Shown one piece after another: positions 25,484-34,681 of a stretch of 64,000 nucleotides of DNA. The stretch covers positions 124,001-188,000 of the forward strand of contig SFKI01000005.1 of NCBI GenBank assembly GCA_004554775.1, in the 5' to 3' direction. The notes beneath the pieces are model-generated. The model was not told where the DNA came from. It did not search any database and was given only the letters and a program-made list of their open reading frames with translations. Within the stretch, counting starts at the first letter, position 1, and every line of letters starts with the position of its first letter. Source of the stretch: Subdoligranulum variabile. Lineage in GTDB: Bacteria; Bacillota; Clostridia; Oscillospirales; Ruminococcaceae. The position numbers and the translations under genes were made by a program.

Positions 25484-27901
25484 TCAGCTGTTGCGCAGAC
25501 GGCTTTCCATCTGCATGTTGAGGATCACGTTTTTGACCGCTTCTGCAATAACTTTCAGCAATCCGATGATCCAGAAGCCTTTTGCCTCGAGCACGATGCC
25601 GTCCACCATGCCCATGCTGATACCGCCGCTGGTCATCTTGGCCAGGGCGCGCAGCGGCATGTTGTACTGGAACATCACGTTCAAGTTGGGCTGGCCTTTT
25701 TTGTAGCTGGCCGTCAGCAGCGTGTGCAGCACCAGCCAAACCAGCCAGCACAGCGGGCTGCGGCTGTGGTTGAGCTCGCCCAGTGTCATGTTGCGGTCGA
25801 TTTTCACGGTGTCATCCGGGATGGGGCGGCCCAACAAGGTCTCCCACTCGGCGTCAGGGACGTTCTGCACCTTGCCGCTTGCATAATGCGGCAGGGCTTT
25901 TCCCTCGTAGGGGTTGGGTGCGCCCGTGCCAGTCACTTCGACCGTGGCCGTCATGCGGATATCTTCGCTGGAAGCACCGACGCGGATTTCATACGTGCCG
26001 CCCTCGGTCTCCCAGGCGTTGGTCAGGGTGTTCCAGTAGCGGAACGCCTTGTCATCCAGCGCAATGGTCACGCGCTTGCTCTCCCCTGCCGCCAGATGCA
26101 CCTTGGCAAAGCCTTTCAGCTCCTGTGCGGGACGGAAGATTTTAGCGTCGGGCTTGGCAACATAGACCTGCACGATTTCCGCGCCGTCACGGTCGCCGGT
26201 GTTCGTCACAGTCAGGCTCACACCCTGCGGGGTGGCTTTTGCATCCGAGTAGGCAAAGGTCGTGTAGCTCAAACCAAAGCCGAACGGGTAGGCAGGCTCC
26301 ACGCCTGCGGTCTGATGGTAACGGTAGCCAATGTACAGCCCCTCGCGGTACTGCACGGTGCGGCCATTGCCTGCAAAGTGGTCACGGGCAGGGGTATCCA
26401 AATACGCTTTGGCCCAGGTCTCGGCCAGCTTGCCGCTGGGGTTGACCTTGCCGGTCAGCACGTCGAGCATGGCACCCGCACCGGCCTGGCCGCCCAAAGC
26501 GCCGTAAACCAGCGCCTTGCAGTGGTTCGCCCAAGAGGTTTCCACCGACGCGCCCGCGCTGAGCACGACCACGATATTGGGGTTGACCTTTTGCAGCGCG
26601 CGCAGCAGCTCAATTTGGTTGGCTGCCACGCACATATCGCTGCGGTCCAGGCCCTCGCTCTCCTTGATCTCGTCCAGCCCCATGCAGAGCAGCACAACGT
26701 CGGCCTTTTGGGCCAGTGCCACGGCTTCGGCCTGCTTGGCGGCGTCGGGCTTGCCCTGGCGGTTGAAACCAGCGGCAAAGCCGACCTGTTCCAAGCCGCT
26801 TTCGCCCCAGCAGCCGAGCAGCGAGTCCACCTTAATGGAGTTGACTGCACTCGAGCCGGCGCCCTGATAGCGCGGCGTTTCGGCAAAGTCGCCAATAACA
26901 GCCACCTTGGTGCCTGCCGCCAGCGGCAGCAGGTCATCCTCATTTTTCAGCAGTACCGTGCTTTCGGCAGCAGCGCGGCGGGCCAGCGCGTGGTGCGCAT
27001 CGGCGTCAAAGCTGCGGCTGTGGTTTTGCACGGCGGTGTGGGTGTCGCAGACCAGTGTGAGCAGCTCGTCGAGACGGGCATCCACATCGGCTTCGCTGAT
27101 TTTGCCGGACTTGACTGCGGCCATCAGCTCTCGCACAGCATCGCCGCCGGGGGCGGGCATTTCCAGCGTGGAGCCGTTCTTTACGCCCAGGGCATGGTCG
27201 TTGGAGCCGCCCCAGTCGGTGACGACCGCGCCGGTAAAGCCCCACTCTTTGCGCAGGATATCTTGCAGCAGGTGGGCGTTTTCGTTGGCGTAGATGCCGT
27301 TCACCAGATTGTAGCTGGACATGATGGCTTTCGGTGCGGCCTCTTTGACCACGATCTCAAACCCGGTCAGGTACAGCTCGCGCAGCGTGCGCTCGTCGAC
27401 CACAGAGTCCGAAGCCATGCGGCGCAGCTCCTGCGAGTTGACTGCAAAATGTTTGGGGCAGGCAGAAATGCCGTTGGCCTGGATGCCCCGCACGTACCCT
27501 GCGGCCATTTTGCCGGAAAGATACGGGTCCTCAGAGAAATACTCAAAGTTGCGCCCACACAGCGGGCTGCGCTTGGTGTTCAGGCCCGGGCCGAGCAGCA
27601 CAGCCACTTCCTGCGCGGCAGCTTCGTCCCCCATGGCCTTGCCGAGTTCCTCGCCAAGAGCGGGGTCCCAGCTGCATGCCATGGTGGCAGCCGTGGGAAA
27701 ACAGGTCGCCGGTACGCTGGGGTTCAGCCCCAGATGATCCGCCGCCCCGGCCTGCTTGCGCACGCCGTTAGGCCCATCGGATAAGGTAACAGACGGAATA
27801 CCGGCTTTGGGGTAAGCGCGGGTGGTAAAGGTCCCCGCACCCGAAAGCAGCGCACATTTTTGTTCAATAGACAATTTCTGAATCATATCTATATGTTTCA
27901 T
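25484..27901 (-). CDS. GH3 beta-glycosidase with C-terminal hydrophobic extension
   Basis: 805 residues, no signal peptide. Canonical order: GH3 TIM barrel (PSVTLSDGPNGVRKQ, CPKHFAVNSQE, and the nucleophile Asp229 in GAVVTDWGG). The (alpha/beta)6 sandwich follows (GDFAETPRYQGAGSS, CMGLDEIKESEGLDR), then a fibronectin-III-like domain (YPFGFGLSYTTF). After about residue 690 is an extra tail with two hydrophobic stretches (CWLVWLVLHTLL and GFWIIGLLKVIAEAV). This suggests membrane association or interaction with the GtrA-like protein. Beta-glucosidase is the default guess; beta-xylosidase or N-acetylhexosaminidase are not excluded. Confidence 0.9.
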   Translation of the reverse strand: MKHIDMIQKLSIEQKCALLSGAGTFTTRAYPKAGIPSVTLSDGPNGVRKQAGAADHLGLNPSVPATCFPTAATMACSWDPALGEELGKAMGDEAAAQEVAVLLGPGLNTKRSPLCGRNFEYFSEDPYLSGKMAAGYVRGIQANGISACPKHFAVNSQELRRMASDSVVDERTLRELYLTGFEIVVKEAAPKAIMSSYNLVNGIYANENAHLLQDILRKEWGFTGAVVTDWGGSNDHALGVKNGSTLEMPAPGGDAVRELMAAVKSGKISEADVDARLDELLTLVCDTHTAVQNHSRSFDADAHHALARRAAAESTVLLKNEDDLLPLAAGTKVAVIGDFAETPRYQGAGSSAVNSIKVDSLLGCWGESGLEQVGFAAGFNRQGKPDAAKQAEAVALAQKADVVLLCMGLDEIKESEGLDRSDMCVAANQIELLRALQKVNPNIVVVLSAGASVETSWANHCKALVYGALGGQAGAGAMLDVLTGKVNPSGKLAETWAKAYLDTPARDHFAGNGRTVQYREGLYIGYRYHQTAGVEPAYPFGFGLSYTTFAYSDAKATPQGVSLTVTNTGDRDGAEIVQVYVAKPDAKIFRPAQELKGFAKVHLAAGESKRVTIALDDKAFRYWNTLTNAWETEGGTYEIRVGASSEDIRMTATVEVTGTGAPNPYEGKALPHYASGKVQNVPDAEWETLLGRPIPDDTVKIDRNMTLGELNHSRSPLCWLVWLVLHTLLTASYKKGQPNLNVMFQYNMPLRALAKMTSGGISMGMVDGIVLEAKGFWIIGLLKVIAEAVKNVILNMQMESRLRNS

Positions 27902-27925
27902 TGTCGTTCCTTTTTTATAAAAGGT

Positions 27926-27956
27926 GCAGACCCGCCACGGTTTGTGGCGGATCTGC
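27926..27956 (-). terminator. Hairpin between the two GH3 genes
   Basis: 13-base arms (GCAGACCCGCCAC / GTGGCGGATCTGC, one mismatch pair) with a 5-base loop. T-rich on both sides, so possibly bidirectional. Partial read-through into the second GH3 gene is likely because no clear promoter follows. Confidence 0.7.
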
Positions 27957-27996
27957 GCTTTTTACTGCCTTAGTTTACGCATAGGTTCAGTACAGA

Positions 27997-30855
27997 TCAG
28001 CCGTTGACTTCTTCCTTTTTGCGTTTAGCATAGCCTTTTTTGCAAACAAGAACTTCGAGAGCAATCAGGGCCAGGATACCCACAACATCAATTGCGATCA
28101 TAACCTTTTCCCAATTCGGCATACCGGGGTTCAGATTCTCGGCATAATAAGCGCGAGAGTTGACAACGGTGTACAGAATGTTCTTGCAAGCCTGACGTGC
28201 GCACAGCTGTGCGGTAGCGCTGGTGGTATCGGTCAGATGGTTGGTCTCCGTGTCATAGTTGACCAGGCAGAAATCGCCGCCATTGCGGATCAAATGGTCA
28301 GAATCCTGATAGCCATACACGCCATAGTAGTCCGTCAGGACCATACCAACGAAGCCCCACTCGCCGCGAAGCACATTGTTCAGCAGGTTCGGGTTGTTGC
28401 CAGCGTAGGTGTTGCCAATATAGTTGAAGGAGGACATAACTGCGTGGCAGTCAGCTTCCTTGACACAGGTCTCGAAGGGTTTGAGGTAGATCTCGCGGAT
28501 TGCCTGCTCAGAAGCCCAGGTGCACAGCATGCCGCAGCGGTTGGTCTCCTGATCGTTCAGGGCAAAGTGCTTCATGAAGGCGTAGACGCCCTGATCCTGG
28601 GAGCCCTTGACAGCATTAGAAGCAATCTTACCGGAGAGCACGCCGTCCTCAGAGTAGTACTCAAAGTTACGGCCTGCGAAAGCAGAACGGTGGATGTTCA
28701 TAGCAGGTGCATACCAGCCGGAAACGTCCATGTCATCAGCCATCTTGCCGATGGCCTCGCCGAAGCTGTATCCAAGGTCCGTGTTCCAGGTTGCGGCGAT
28801 CATAACAGCAGACGGGAAACCGATAGAGCCCTGCTGGGTGAAGTTGTTGTTGATGGATGCGGGGCCATCGCAGTCGATGGCCTGTACCTTTCCGATGGAA
28901 GGTACAGCAACGGACTGATAACCACCCAGGGCGATCAGGGAGTCCATGTCAGACATGGTCAGCTGATCCAGGAAGGTATCCCACTTGGCATCGTCGTAAT
29001 CAACGCCGACCATATCGACCAGCTGCAGGCCATTCTTGGCACCGGTGGTGGGGGCGACATCATCAGCATTGTTGAAATCCGCAGGATCCCAGTTAGAGTT
29101 GTTGTAGAAGGTCTCCTTGTACTCAGCAGGCATGGACATGCTTGCAGGAGCTGCCGTAGCTTCGGCGTAGTTAGCAAAGCCGTCTGCACGGGACAGATAG
29201 GTCACATTGCCCTCGGCGTCAGCAAACTCGTTGGTAGCAGCTACAGCATCGGTCGAACGGGCATTGTTGGCATCGTATACAACTTCACTGCCAACATTGA
29301 TGGTCTTAGAGTCGATAACAGTGTGCGAATCGCTGTTGATGCTGATGACATAGTCACCGGCTTCCAGCACATAGCAGCCCTTGCCGTGTGCATCGTAGGA
29401 AGCCATATCCTCGGTGTTGAAGGTGATCTGCACATTTTCGGAAGCACCTGGCTCCAGAATGTCAGTCTTAGCAAAGTCGATCAGGTTCGCAGAAGCCTTT
29501 TCGATACCGCCGTTGGTGTACGGGGGATTGTAGTAAACCTCGACAACGTCCTTGCCAGCGGTGTTGCCCTTGTTGGTGACGGTAACGTCTACAGTGACAA
29601 CACCATTAGACTCGGTAACGCTGTTAAGCGTCTGCTCAAAGGTGGTGTACGACAGGCCGTGGCCGAACGGGTAGACGACGGTCTTGTCATAGTCGATCAG
29701 ACCCTCGACAGCGGCGGTCTCATAGAATTTGTAGCCAACGTAGATACCCTCAACATAGTTGACGAAAGCGGGGATCGTCTCAGCGCCGAAAGAGGTTGCA
29801 GCGAACTCATCCATGTTGTCATAGATGAAGTTGCCGAAGTTGTTCCAGGTCGGGGTCTTGGTCAGGTCGTAAACAAAGGTATCAATGCTGCGGCCAGACG
29901 GGTTCACATCGCCGCACAGGATAGAGCCCAGGGCGTTAAAGCCGCTCTGGCCAGTACCTGCGCACCAGATAACGCTCTTGATCTGGCTGTAGTCCTTGAC
30001 CCAGCCCAGCTCCATAGCGTTGGCACCATTGTAAACAACAACAACATTGTCGAAGTTCTTGCAAACGAGATCGACCATGTCTTTCTCGGTCTTGGAAAGC
30101 TGCAGGTAATGCTCACCGGCCTCAAAGTCGTTGTAGCTGTGGCCTGCATCATAGGTGACCTGAGAAACATCGGTCGGCAGGTCGGCACCTTCGCCGCCTA
30201 CACGGGTGATCACGACCATAGCCGTATCAGAGAAAGCCTTGGCGTTTGCCAGCAGGTCGTCGCTGTACTGGGCAGCCTCCGGCTCAGGCAGGGTCCAATC
30301 CTGTGCCCACATACCCACCTCGGGGCGGTCGGCGCGGTAGTCGGTGTAGAAGTCGCTCAGCTCGGTGTTCAGCTCAAAACCAGCGTTGGTCAGGCCGTCC
30401 AGCAGGGAGACAGTCGGATATGCATCAGACAGCGCACCGGAACCAGTACCGCCGTAGCAGGGGTTGGTGGAAGCCCAGCCGAAAACATTCAGCTTGGAAT
30501 TCTTGGCAAGGGGCAGCGTGCCATCGTTGTCCAGCAGCACAATGCCTTCCTCTGCAATGTCCTCGCACAGCTCAGTGGAAGCTGCAACATTTTCTTCGCT
30601 GACTTTGCCGCCGCCGGTAGCCAACGTAACCATGGAGTTCATCGGGCCGATCAAAATCAGGTTGACGGTGATGCCCAGGGCCAGAACCAGGCCCAAAGCA
30701 GAATTGAAACGAACCAGATACTTTTTGGATTTGCTAAGTTTTCCGCACAGGATCATAGCAAGGATCAGCAGCACGGCAACAACGCCGAAACCGATGAGGT
30801 AGGCTTTGATCGAGTTGATAACATTGATAACGTCATCGATGTTAATAGCCAACAT
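27997..30855 (-). CDS. Membrane-anchored GH3 glycosidase with reversed domain order
   Basis: 952 residues from the ATG at 30855, chosen because AAGGAGG lies 11 bases upstream; an in-frame ATG at 30888 has no such site. Two membrane segments (about 18-38 and 51-70). Then the GH3 C-terminal sandwich (GIVLLDNDGTLPLA, GGTGSGALSD) and FnIII-like domain (YPFGHGLSYTTFEQ) come first. The TIM barrel comes last, with KHFALNDQETNR and the probable nucleophile Asp842 in VLTDYYG. A final membrane segment (about 918-939) and a lysine-rich tail close it. Reversed GH3 order is known in Butyrivibrio and Ruminococcus beta-glucosidases. Three membrane anchors are unusual. Confidence 0.9.
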   Translation of the reverse strand: MLAINIDDVINVINSIKAYLIGFGVVAVLLILAMILCGKLSKSKKYLVRFNSALGLVLALGITVNLILIGPMNSMVTLATGGGKVSEENVAASTELCEDIAEEGIVLLDNDGTLPLAKNSKLNVFGWASTNPCYGGTGSGALSDAYPTVSLLDGLTNAGFELNTELSDFYTDYRADRPEVGMWAQDWTLPEPEAAQYSDDLLANAKAFSDTAMVVITRVGGEGADLPTDVSQVTYDAGHSYNDFEAGEHYLQLSKTEKDMVDLVCKNFDNVVVVYNGANAMELGWVKDYSQIKSVIWCAGTGQSGFNALGSILCGDVNPSGRSIDTFVYDLTKTPTWNNFGNFIYDNMDEFAATSFGAETIPAFVNYVEGIYVGYKFYETAAVEGLIDYDKTVVYPFGHGLSYTTFEQTLNSVTESNGVVTVDVTVTNKGNTAGKDVVEVYYNPPYTNGGIEKASANLIDFAKTDILEPGASENVQITFNTEDMASYDAHGKGCYVLEAGDYVISINSDSHTVIDSKTINVGSEVVYDANNARSTDAVAATNEFADAEGNVTYLSRADGFANYAEATAAPASMSMPAEYKETFYNNSNWDPADFNNADDVAPTTGAKNGLQLVDMVGVDYDDAKWDTFLDQLTMSDMDSLIALGGYQSVAVPSIGKVQAIDCDGPASINNNFTQQGSIGFPSAVMIAATWNTDLGYSFGEAIGKMADDMDVSGWYAPAMNIHRSAFAGRNFEYYSEDGVLSGKIASNAVKGSQDQGVYAFMKHFALNDQETNRCGMLCTWASEQAIREIYLKPFETCVKEADCHAVMSSFNYIGNTYAGNNPNLLNNVLRGEWGFVGMVLTDYYGVYGYQDSDHLIRNGGDFCLVNYDTETNHLTDTTSATAQLCARQACKNILYTVVNSRAYYAENLNPGMPNWEKVMIAIDVVGILALIALEVLVCKKGYAKRKKEEVNG

Positions 30856-30887
30856 AGGGGTGTTTTCCTCCTTAGTATTTCTTTGCA

Positions 30888-30944
30888 TGAGTGCGCACTC
30901 ATTTGTCGTATATAATCATAGCAAATTTAAAACTTTTTTCTCAA
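30888..30944 (-). promoter_or_regulatory. GH3 promoter with palindromic operator
   Basis: Minus strand: -35 TTGAGA (30939-30944), 18-base spacer, -10 TATGAT (30915-30920). A perfect 14-base palindrome TGAGTGCGCACTCA (30888-30901) lies just after the predicted start near 30908, a repressor-like position. Confidence 0.65.
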
Positions 30945-31066
30945 AAATTTCATAATCTGTCGTTTTTGCGGCATAATCTGTAAAAGTTGCAAAATTGTAT
31001 CAAAAATCGATGTGGATGTTGCACAAAGAAAGCCCAGGTGCCTTTGTGCAGGTTGCCATAGGCAGC

Positions 31067-31096
31067 AAAAAAGGGAGAAGGCGTAAGACCTCTCCC
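31067..31096 (-). terminator. Terminator of the two-component operon
   Basis: GGGAGAGG/CCTTCTCCC stem (minus strand) followed by T6. Confidence 0.8.
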
Positions 31097-31121
31097 CTAT
31101 TGTGGATGGCTGCAGGTTGGC

Positions 31122-31221
31122 GGGCAGATATGGAATCCGCCCTACGGCACTTTCGTAGGGGCGCATTCTATATGCTTCCGTGCAGTTTGGCGCAGTGCAA
31201 GACCCCGCGGACGAACAATGC
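31122..31221. repeat. Modular palindromic repeat, copy 5 (degenerate)
   Basis: GGGCAGAT...ATCCGCCC (31122-31142), GTAGGGGCGCATTC...ATGCTTCC, and a GGACGAACAATGCTC remnant. Same module order as copy 6 in part. It lies just beyond the histidine kinase stop. Confidence 0.7.
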
Positions 31222-32499
31222 TCACCTCTGCGGCAGCAGTACCCTTAGCGTAAACCACTCATCCTCCCAATGCAACGTCAAAGTGCCGCCGTAGGCTTCG
31301 GCGGCGGCGCGGACGCTCTTCAGGTCATAGCCGCCATGGGCGCTGCGCAGGGGCAGGCCGTCGGGGCCAAGTTCTACGGGCTGGGCGCAGTAATTCTCGA
31401 ACCGCAGCATCACAAAGCCGTTCTGCGCGTAGATGGCTACCCGGATCAGCTTCTTCTCCGGGTCCGGCTCGGCGGCCACACTCTCAGTGGCGTTATCCAG
31501 CGCGGTGCCAACGATGGTGCAAATCTCGCCGGTGGAAAGAAAATCCAGCAGCTTGCCGTCGGCCACGCAGGTCATGTTGATGCCATGCTGCTGGCAGTAC
31601 AGGCTTTTGGCTGTCAGCAGCGTGTCCAATACGGGGTTGCCGGTCTTGTTCTCGGCCTCGTAACGGCGGATGTCGCTTTCCATGGCGGCCAGGGCGGCGT
31701 CCTGCTTGGCCTGGTCGCGCTCGGCACGGATGGTGGCGATCTGCACTTTCAGCTCGTGGTAGCGCCGGTTGATGAGCTTGATGTTTTCCTTGCTCTGACG
31801 GTACTGCTCATACTGGCGGCGCAGCACATCGTCCATGGCTGAAAGCTCGCTGTGCAGCGCGCTTTCCCGTAGCTGTTCGTGCTGCACGGTCAGAATCAGC
31901 ACGCCCGCCAGGTCCACCAGCGTGCGGATATAGCGGATGCTCATCGTAGCTTCGCTGTTATTGACAAAGCTCAAATTGCTGACGGCGAAAACCGTGATGG
32001 CCATGATAACGGCTGTTAGCATACCAAGCGGCGTAATATGCAGCCTGGCAGGTTGGGTGCTGCGGCGTTTTTCCATCCAGTAGACGGCGGTGAGCAGGGC
32101 CGCGTACACAATCACCAACAGCAGCACGGCCAGCAGGTCGCGCCCGCTGCGCTGCGGCCACAGGGCACAGTGTAGCTGCCACTCCACGCTGGCGGTCAGT
32201 TCGGCCAAAATAAACGCCCGGGAACAGTAATACCCGGCTTCCAGCGGGGAGGTCTCGCAGGTGCGCCACAAAAACAGATACATCGAGCCGATGGCGGCCA
32301 CCATGCAGGGAAGCCACAGCACCAGCGGCACCGAGCCGGTCAGCTGCATAAACACCGCCAGCCCGGCCATCCAGATCAGGCTGTTGACGGTGCTGCGTCT
32401 GACCGAATAGCGCGGCGTCAATTGCTGGGCATATAATAAAGTAGCCAGGCACTCGGCCAGGGCCGTGTACAGGCGTGGGATGTCCGGTACTGCGGTCAT
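31222..32499 (-). CDS. GHKL-domain sensor histidine kinase (LytS/AgrC-like)
   Basis: 425 residues. N-terminal region with about six hydrophobic segments (to residue 200), a coiled-coil-like charged linker (220-270), and a C-terminal GHKL ATPase domain. The N-box is GTALDNATESV, and a G-rich GGYDLKSVRAAAEAYGG segment follows. The conserved phospho-acceptor histidine is not in a classical HisKA motif, as is usual for the AgrC class. Its start overlaps the response-regulator stop by 4 bases. The signal is unknown; no AgrD-type peptide gene was seen. Confidence 0.85.
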   Translation of the reverse strand: MTAVPDIPRLYTALAECLATLLYAQQLTPRYSVRRSTVNSLIWMAGLAVFMQLTGSVPLVLWLPCMVAAIGSMYLFLWRTCETSPLEAGYYCSRAFILAELTASVEWQLHCALWPQRSGRDLLAVLLLVIVYAALLTAVYWMEKRRSTQPARLHITPLGMLTAVIMAITVFAVSNLSFVNNSEATMSIRYIRTLVDLAGVLILTVQHEQLRESALHSELSAMDDVLRRQYEQYRQSKENIKLINRRYHELKVQIATIRAERDQAKQDAALAAMESDIRRYEAENKTGNPVLDTLLTAKSLYCQQHGINMTCVADGKLLDFLSTGEICTIVGTALDNATESVAAEPDPEKKLIRVAIYAQNGFVMLRFENYCAQPVELGPDGLPLRSAHGGYDLKSVRAAAEAYGGTLTLHWEDEWFTLRVLLPQR

Positions 32500-33206
32500 A
32501 CGCCCTCACCCCCGATGTAATCGGCCAGGGCAGCCAGAAACGCCTTGCGCCGCGGGCGGCTGATCTGTAAGGTGTGCGGTCCGACCCGGACCTCGCTTTG
32601 CTGCACGCCGCGCACCTGCGCCAGGTTGACCAGATACCCGCTGTTGCAGCGGGCAAAGGGGCGGCCTGCGAGCTTTTCCTCAAAGCTTTTCAGCGCGCCG
32701 GGGGCGGTGAAATCGCCATCCTCGGTATAAAAGCAGACTTTGTGGCCATCACTTTCCATATAATAGATAGCGGCGGTGTCCAGGCGGCGCATACCGCCGT
32801 CCACGGGGACGGCCAGATAATGCCGCGCCCGCCGTGCCAGCTGGTTGACCGCCTTTTGCAGCTGCTGCGAAAAGGCAAAGTACGGCACAGGTTTCAGTAC
32901 ATAGTTCAGCGCGCCGACCTCGTACCCTTTGATGGCATACTGCGCCATGTTGGTGATGAACACGAGCAGTACATCGTTGTCCAGTTCGCGGATGCGTTGG
33001 GCAGTCTCCATGCCGTTCAGCCGCTTCATCTCAACATCGAGGAAGATCATGTCAAAGGCAGGGCGGTAGTTCTCCAAAATCTCATCGCCATCGGTGAAGC
33101 ATGTCACCGCAAACTCGGTGCCGTACTGGCGGGTGTAGCGGCGCACATAGTCGTTCAGCTGGTCGCGTACGGCGCCTTCATCCTCGACAATGGCAATTTT
33201 GATCAT
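32496..33206 (-). CDS. LytTR-family response regulator
   Basis: 236 residues from the ATG at 33206 (GAGGGAA before it). REC domain: acidic pair EDE near residues 8-10, phospho-acceptor Asp in DMIFLDVEM, conserved Thr/Lys positions later (ITNMAQYAIKGYEVGALNYVLKP). C-terminal LytTR DNA-binding domain (YYMESDGHKVCFYTEDGDF, PFARCNSGYLVNLAQVRGV). Own sigma-A promoter at 33262-33290. Targets are unknown. Confidence 0.92.
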   Translation of the reverse strand: MIKIAIVEDEGAVRDQLNDYVRRYTRQYGTEFAVTCFTDGDEILENYRPAFDMIFLDVEMKRLNGMETAQRIRELDNDVLLVFITNMAQYAIKGYEVGALNYVLKPVPYFAFSQQLQKAVNQLARRARHYLAVPVDGGMRRLDTAAIYYMESDGHKVCFYTEDGDFTAPGALKSFEEKLAGRPFARCNSGYLVNLAQVRGVQQSEVRVGPHTLQISRPRRKAFLAALADYIGGEGV

Positions 33207-33261
33207 AGCGGTTCCCTCGGTTTCGTTGTGCGTTAGCAATAGCAGCAATATTTTTTAATAA

Positions 33262-33290
33262 AGTATAACACAGCTTTTTTGTACGCGCAA
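33262..33290 (-). promoter_or_regulatory. Promoter of the LytTR/GHKL operon
   Basis: Minus strand: -35 TTGCGC (33285-33290), 17-base spacer, -10 TATACT (33262-33267). Confidence 0.72.
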
Positions 33291-33326
33291 CTTTTTGCGG
33301 CAACAGGGCGTTTCGGCAAAAAACGC

Positions 33327-33355
33327 TTGCAATTTTTCCCGCTGTGCGCTATACT
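33327..33355 (+). promoter_or_regulatory. Promoter of the oadB leader
   Basis: -35 TTGCAA (33327-33332), 17-base spacer, -10 TATACT (33350-33355). Predicted start near 33362, giving a 168-base leader. Confidence 0.78.
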
Positions 33356-33361
33356 GTGGGC

Positions 33362-33489
33362 AAGGTAAAAGGGAGTAAGGGACGCGGTGTACGCCGCGCC
33401 GTATCGCTTCGTCACCACGGGCCGCCCGGCCCCGGGGCATACTGTAAACACTGAGACTTTTGCCGCAGTTTTTCTGCGGCAGGGGTCTC
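33362..33489 (+). promoter_or_regulatory. Probable yybP-ykoY (Mn2+) riboswitch with terminator platform
   Basis: P1 strands GGTAAAAG (33364-33371) and CTTTTGCC (33457-33464) pair over all 8 bases (one G-U). Directly after the 5' strand comes GGAGTA, matching the conserved yybP-ykoY GGGGAGUAG element. A GC-rich P2 hairpin (GCGGTG/CGCCGC), then CGTCACCA, a GC-rich P3, and AGAC just before the 3' P1 strand also fit the family. The 3' P1 strand is also the 5' arm of a 16-bp terminator (33453-33489), so folding of the aptamer would prevent termination. The family call is from memory of the consensus and needs a covariance search. Confidence 0.65.
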
Positions 33490-33499
33490 TTTTTATTTT
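33453..33499 (+). terminator. Riboswitch expression-platform terminator before oadB
   Basis: 16-bp stem with U-G pairs (arms 33453-33468 and 33474-33489), T5 loop, then TTTTTATTTT. It shares 33457-33464 with riboswitch P1. Confidence 0.85.
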
Positions 33500-33529
33500 C
33501 CCTGCCGCCCAGGAATTGGGAGGTTTCGT

Positions 33530-34669
33530 ATGCAAGTTCTACAAACGTTTGCCGGGTTGTTTGCAAACCTCGGCAACATCACGTGGCAGATGGTGGTCAT
33601 GTGGGCCATCGGCGGTCTGCTGATCTATTTAGCCATTGCCAAAAAGATGGAGCCGAGCCTGCTGCTGCCGATGGGCTTCGGCGCGATTCTGGTCAACCTG
33701 CCGCTGTCGGGTGCCATCACCCAGGGCGACACCGTCGGGCCGATTTCGGAGCTGTTTGAGATGGGCATGTCCAACGAACTGTTCCCGCTGCTGCTGTTTA
33801 TCGGCATCGGCGCGATGATCGACTTCGGCCCGCTGCTGGAAAAACCCTGGCTGATGCTGTTTGGTGCGGCGGCGCAGTTCGGCATTTTTGTCACGCTGGT
33901 GCTGGCCGGGCTGTTTTTTGACTTGCCGGATGCCGCATCCATTGCGGTCATCGGCGCAGCCGACGGGCCTACCGCGATTTTTGTTGCCAACAGCCTGGGC
34001 AGCAAGTACCTGGGAGCCATCATGGTGGCAGCCTACAGCTATATGGCACTGGTGCCCATTGTGCAGCCGCCGGTCATTAAACTGTGTACCACCAAAAAGG
34101 AACGACTCATTCGCATGCCGTACCAGAAGGGCAGCGTAAGTAAGACCACGAAGATCCTCTTCCCAATCGTGGTCACGGTGCTGGCCGGGCTGGTCGCGCC
34201 CGCCAGTGTGGCGCTCGTCGGCTTTTTGATGTTCGGCAACCTGCTGCGCGAGTGCGGCGTGCTGAACGCCCTGTCTGAGACCGCACAGAACGTGCTGGCG
34301 AACCTTATTACCATTGTGCTTGGCCTGACGGTGGCCGGGCAGATGACGGCAGACAAATTTGTGCAGCCCGATACCCTGCTGATTTTAGCGCTGGGCCTGC
34401 TGGCCTTTGTGTTTGATACGGCGGGCGGTGTGCTGTTTGCCAAGCTGCTGAACCTGTTTTTGCCCGAAGGCAAAAAGGTCAACCCGATGATCGGTGCAGC
34501 GGGCATCTCGGCGTTCCCGATGAGCGGTCGCGTGGTCAATCAGATGGGCCTGGCCGAAGACAACCAGAACTTTTTGCTGATGTACTCCATCAGCGTCAAC
34601 GTTTCGGGGCAGATCGCATCGGTCATTGCCGGCGGGCTGATCCTGACCCTGATGAGCGGGATTGCATAA
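33530..34669 (+). CDS. oadB: Orphan OadB-type sodium ion-translocating decarboxylase beta subunit
   Basis: 379 residues, about ten membrane segments. Homologous to OadB/GcdB/MmdB, the Na+-conducting subunit of biotin-dependent decarboxylases. The key motif GAADGPTAIFVANSLG, holding the conserved ion-binding Asp, and the C-terminal SAFPMSGRVVNQMG and SVNVSGQIAS segments are intact. The start at 33530 follows GGGAGG. No carboxyltransferase (alpha) or biotin carrier gene is nearby; only a 39-residue OadG-like gene follows. With a probable metal riboswitch upstream it may act as a free-standing cation transporter (inference). Confidence 0.93.
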   Translation: MQVLQTFAGLFANLGNITWQMVVMWAIGGLLIYLAIAKKMEPSLLLPMGFGAILVNLPLSGAITQGDTVGPISELFEMGMSNELFPLLLFIGIGAMIDFGPLLEKPWLMLFGAAAQFGIFVTLVLAGLFFDLPDAASIAVIGAADGPTAIFVANSLGSKYLGAIMVAAYSYMALVPIVQPPVIKLCTTKKERLIRMPYQKGSVSKTTKILFPIVVTVLAGLVAPASVALVGFLMFGNLLRECGVLNALSETAQNVLANLITIVLGLTVAGQMTADKFVQPDTLLILALGLLAFVFDTAGGVLFAKLLNLFLPEGKKVNPMIGAAGISAFPMSGRVVNQMGLAEDNQNFLLMYSISVNVSGQIASVIAGGLILTLMSGIA

Positions 34670-34681
34670 GGAGGTACGCAT

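Noticed and set aside
28237..30915. 892-codon open frame antisense to the reversed GH3
   Set aside because: Shadow of the GH3 reading frame; no ribosome site and no recognisable domain.
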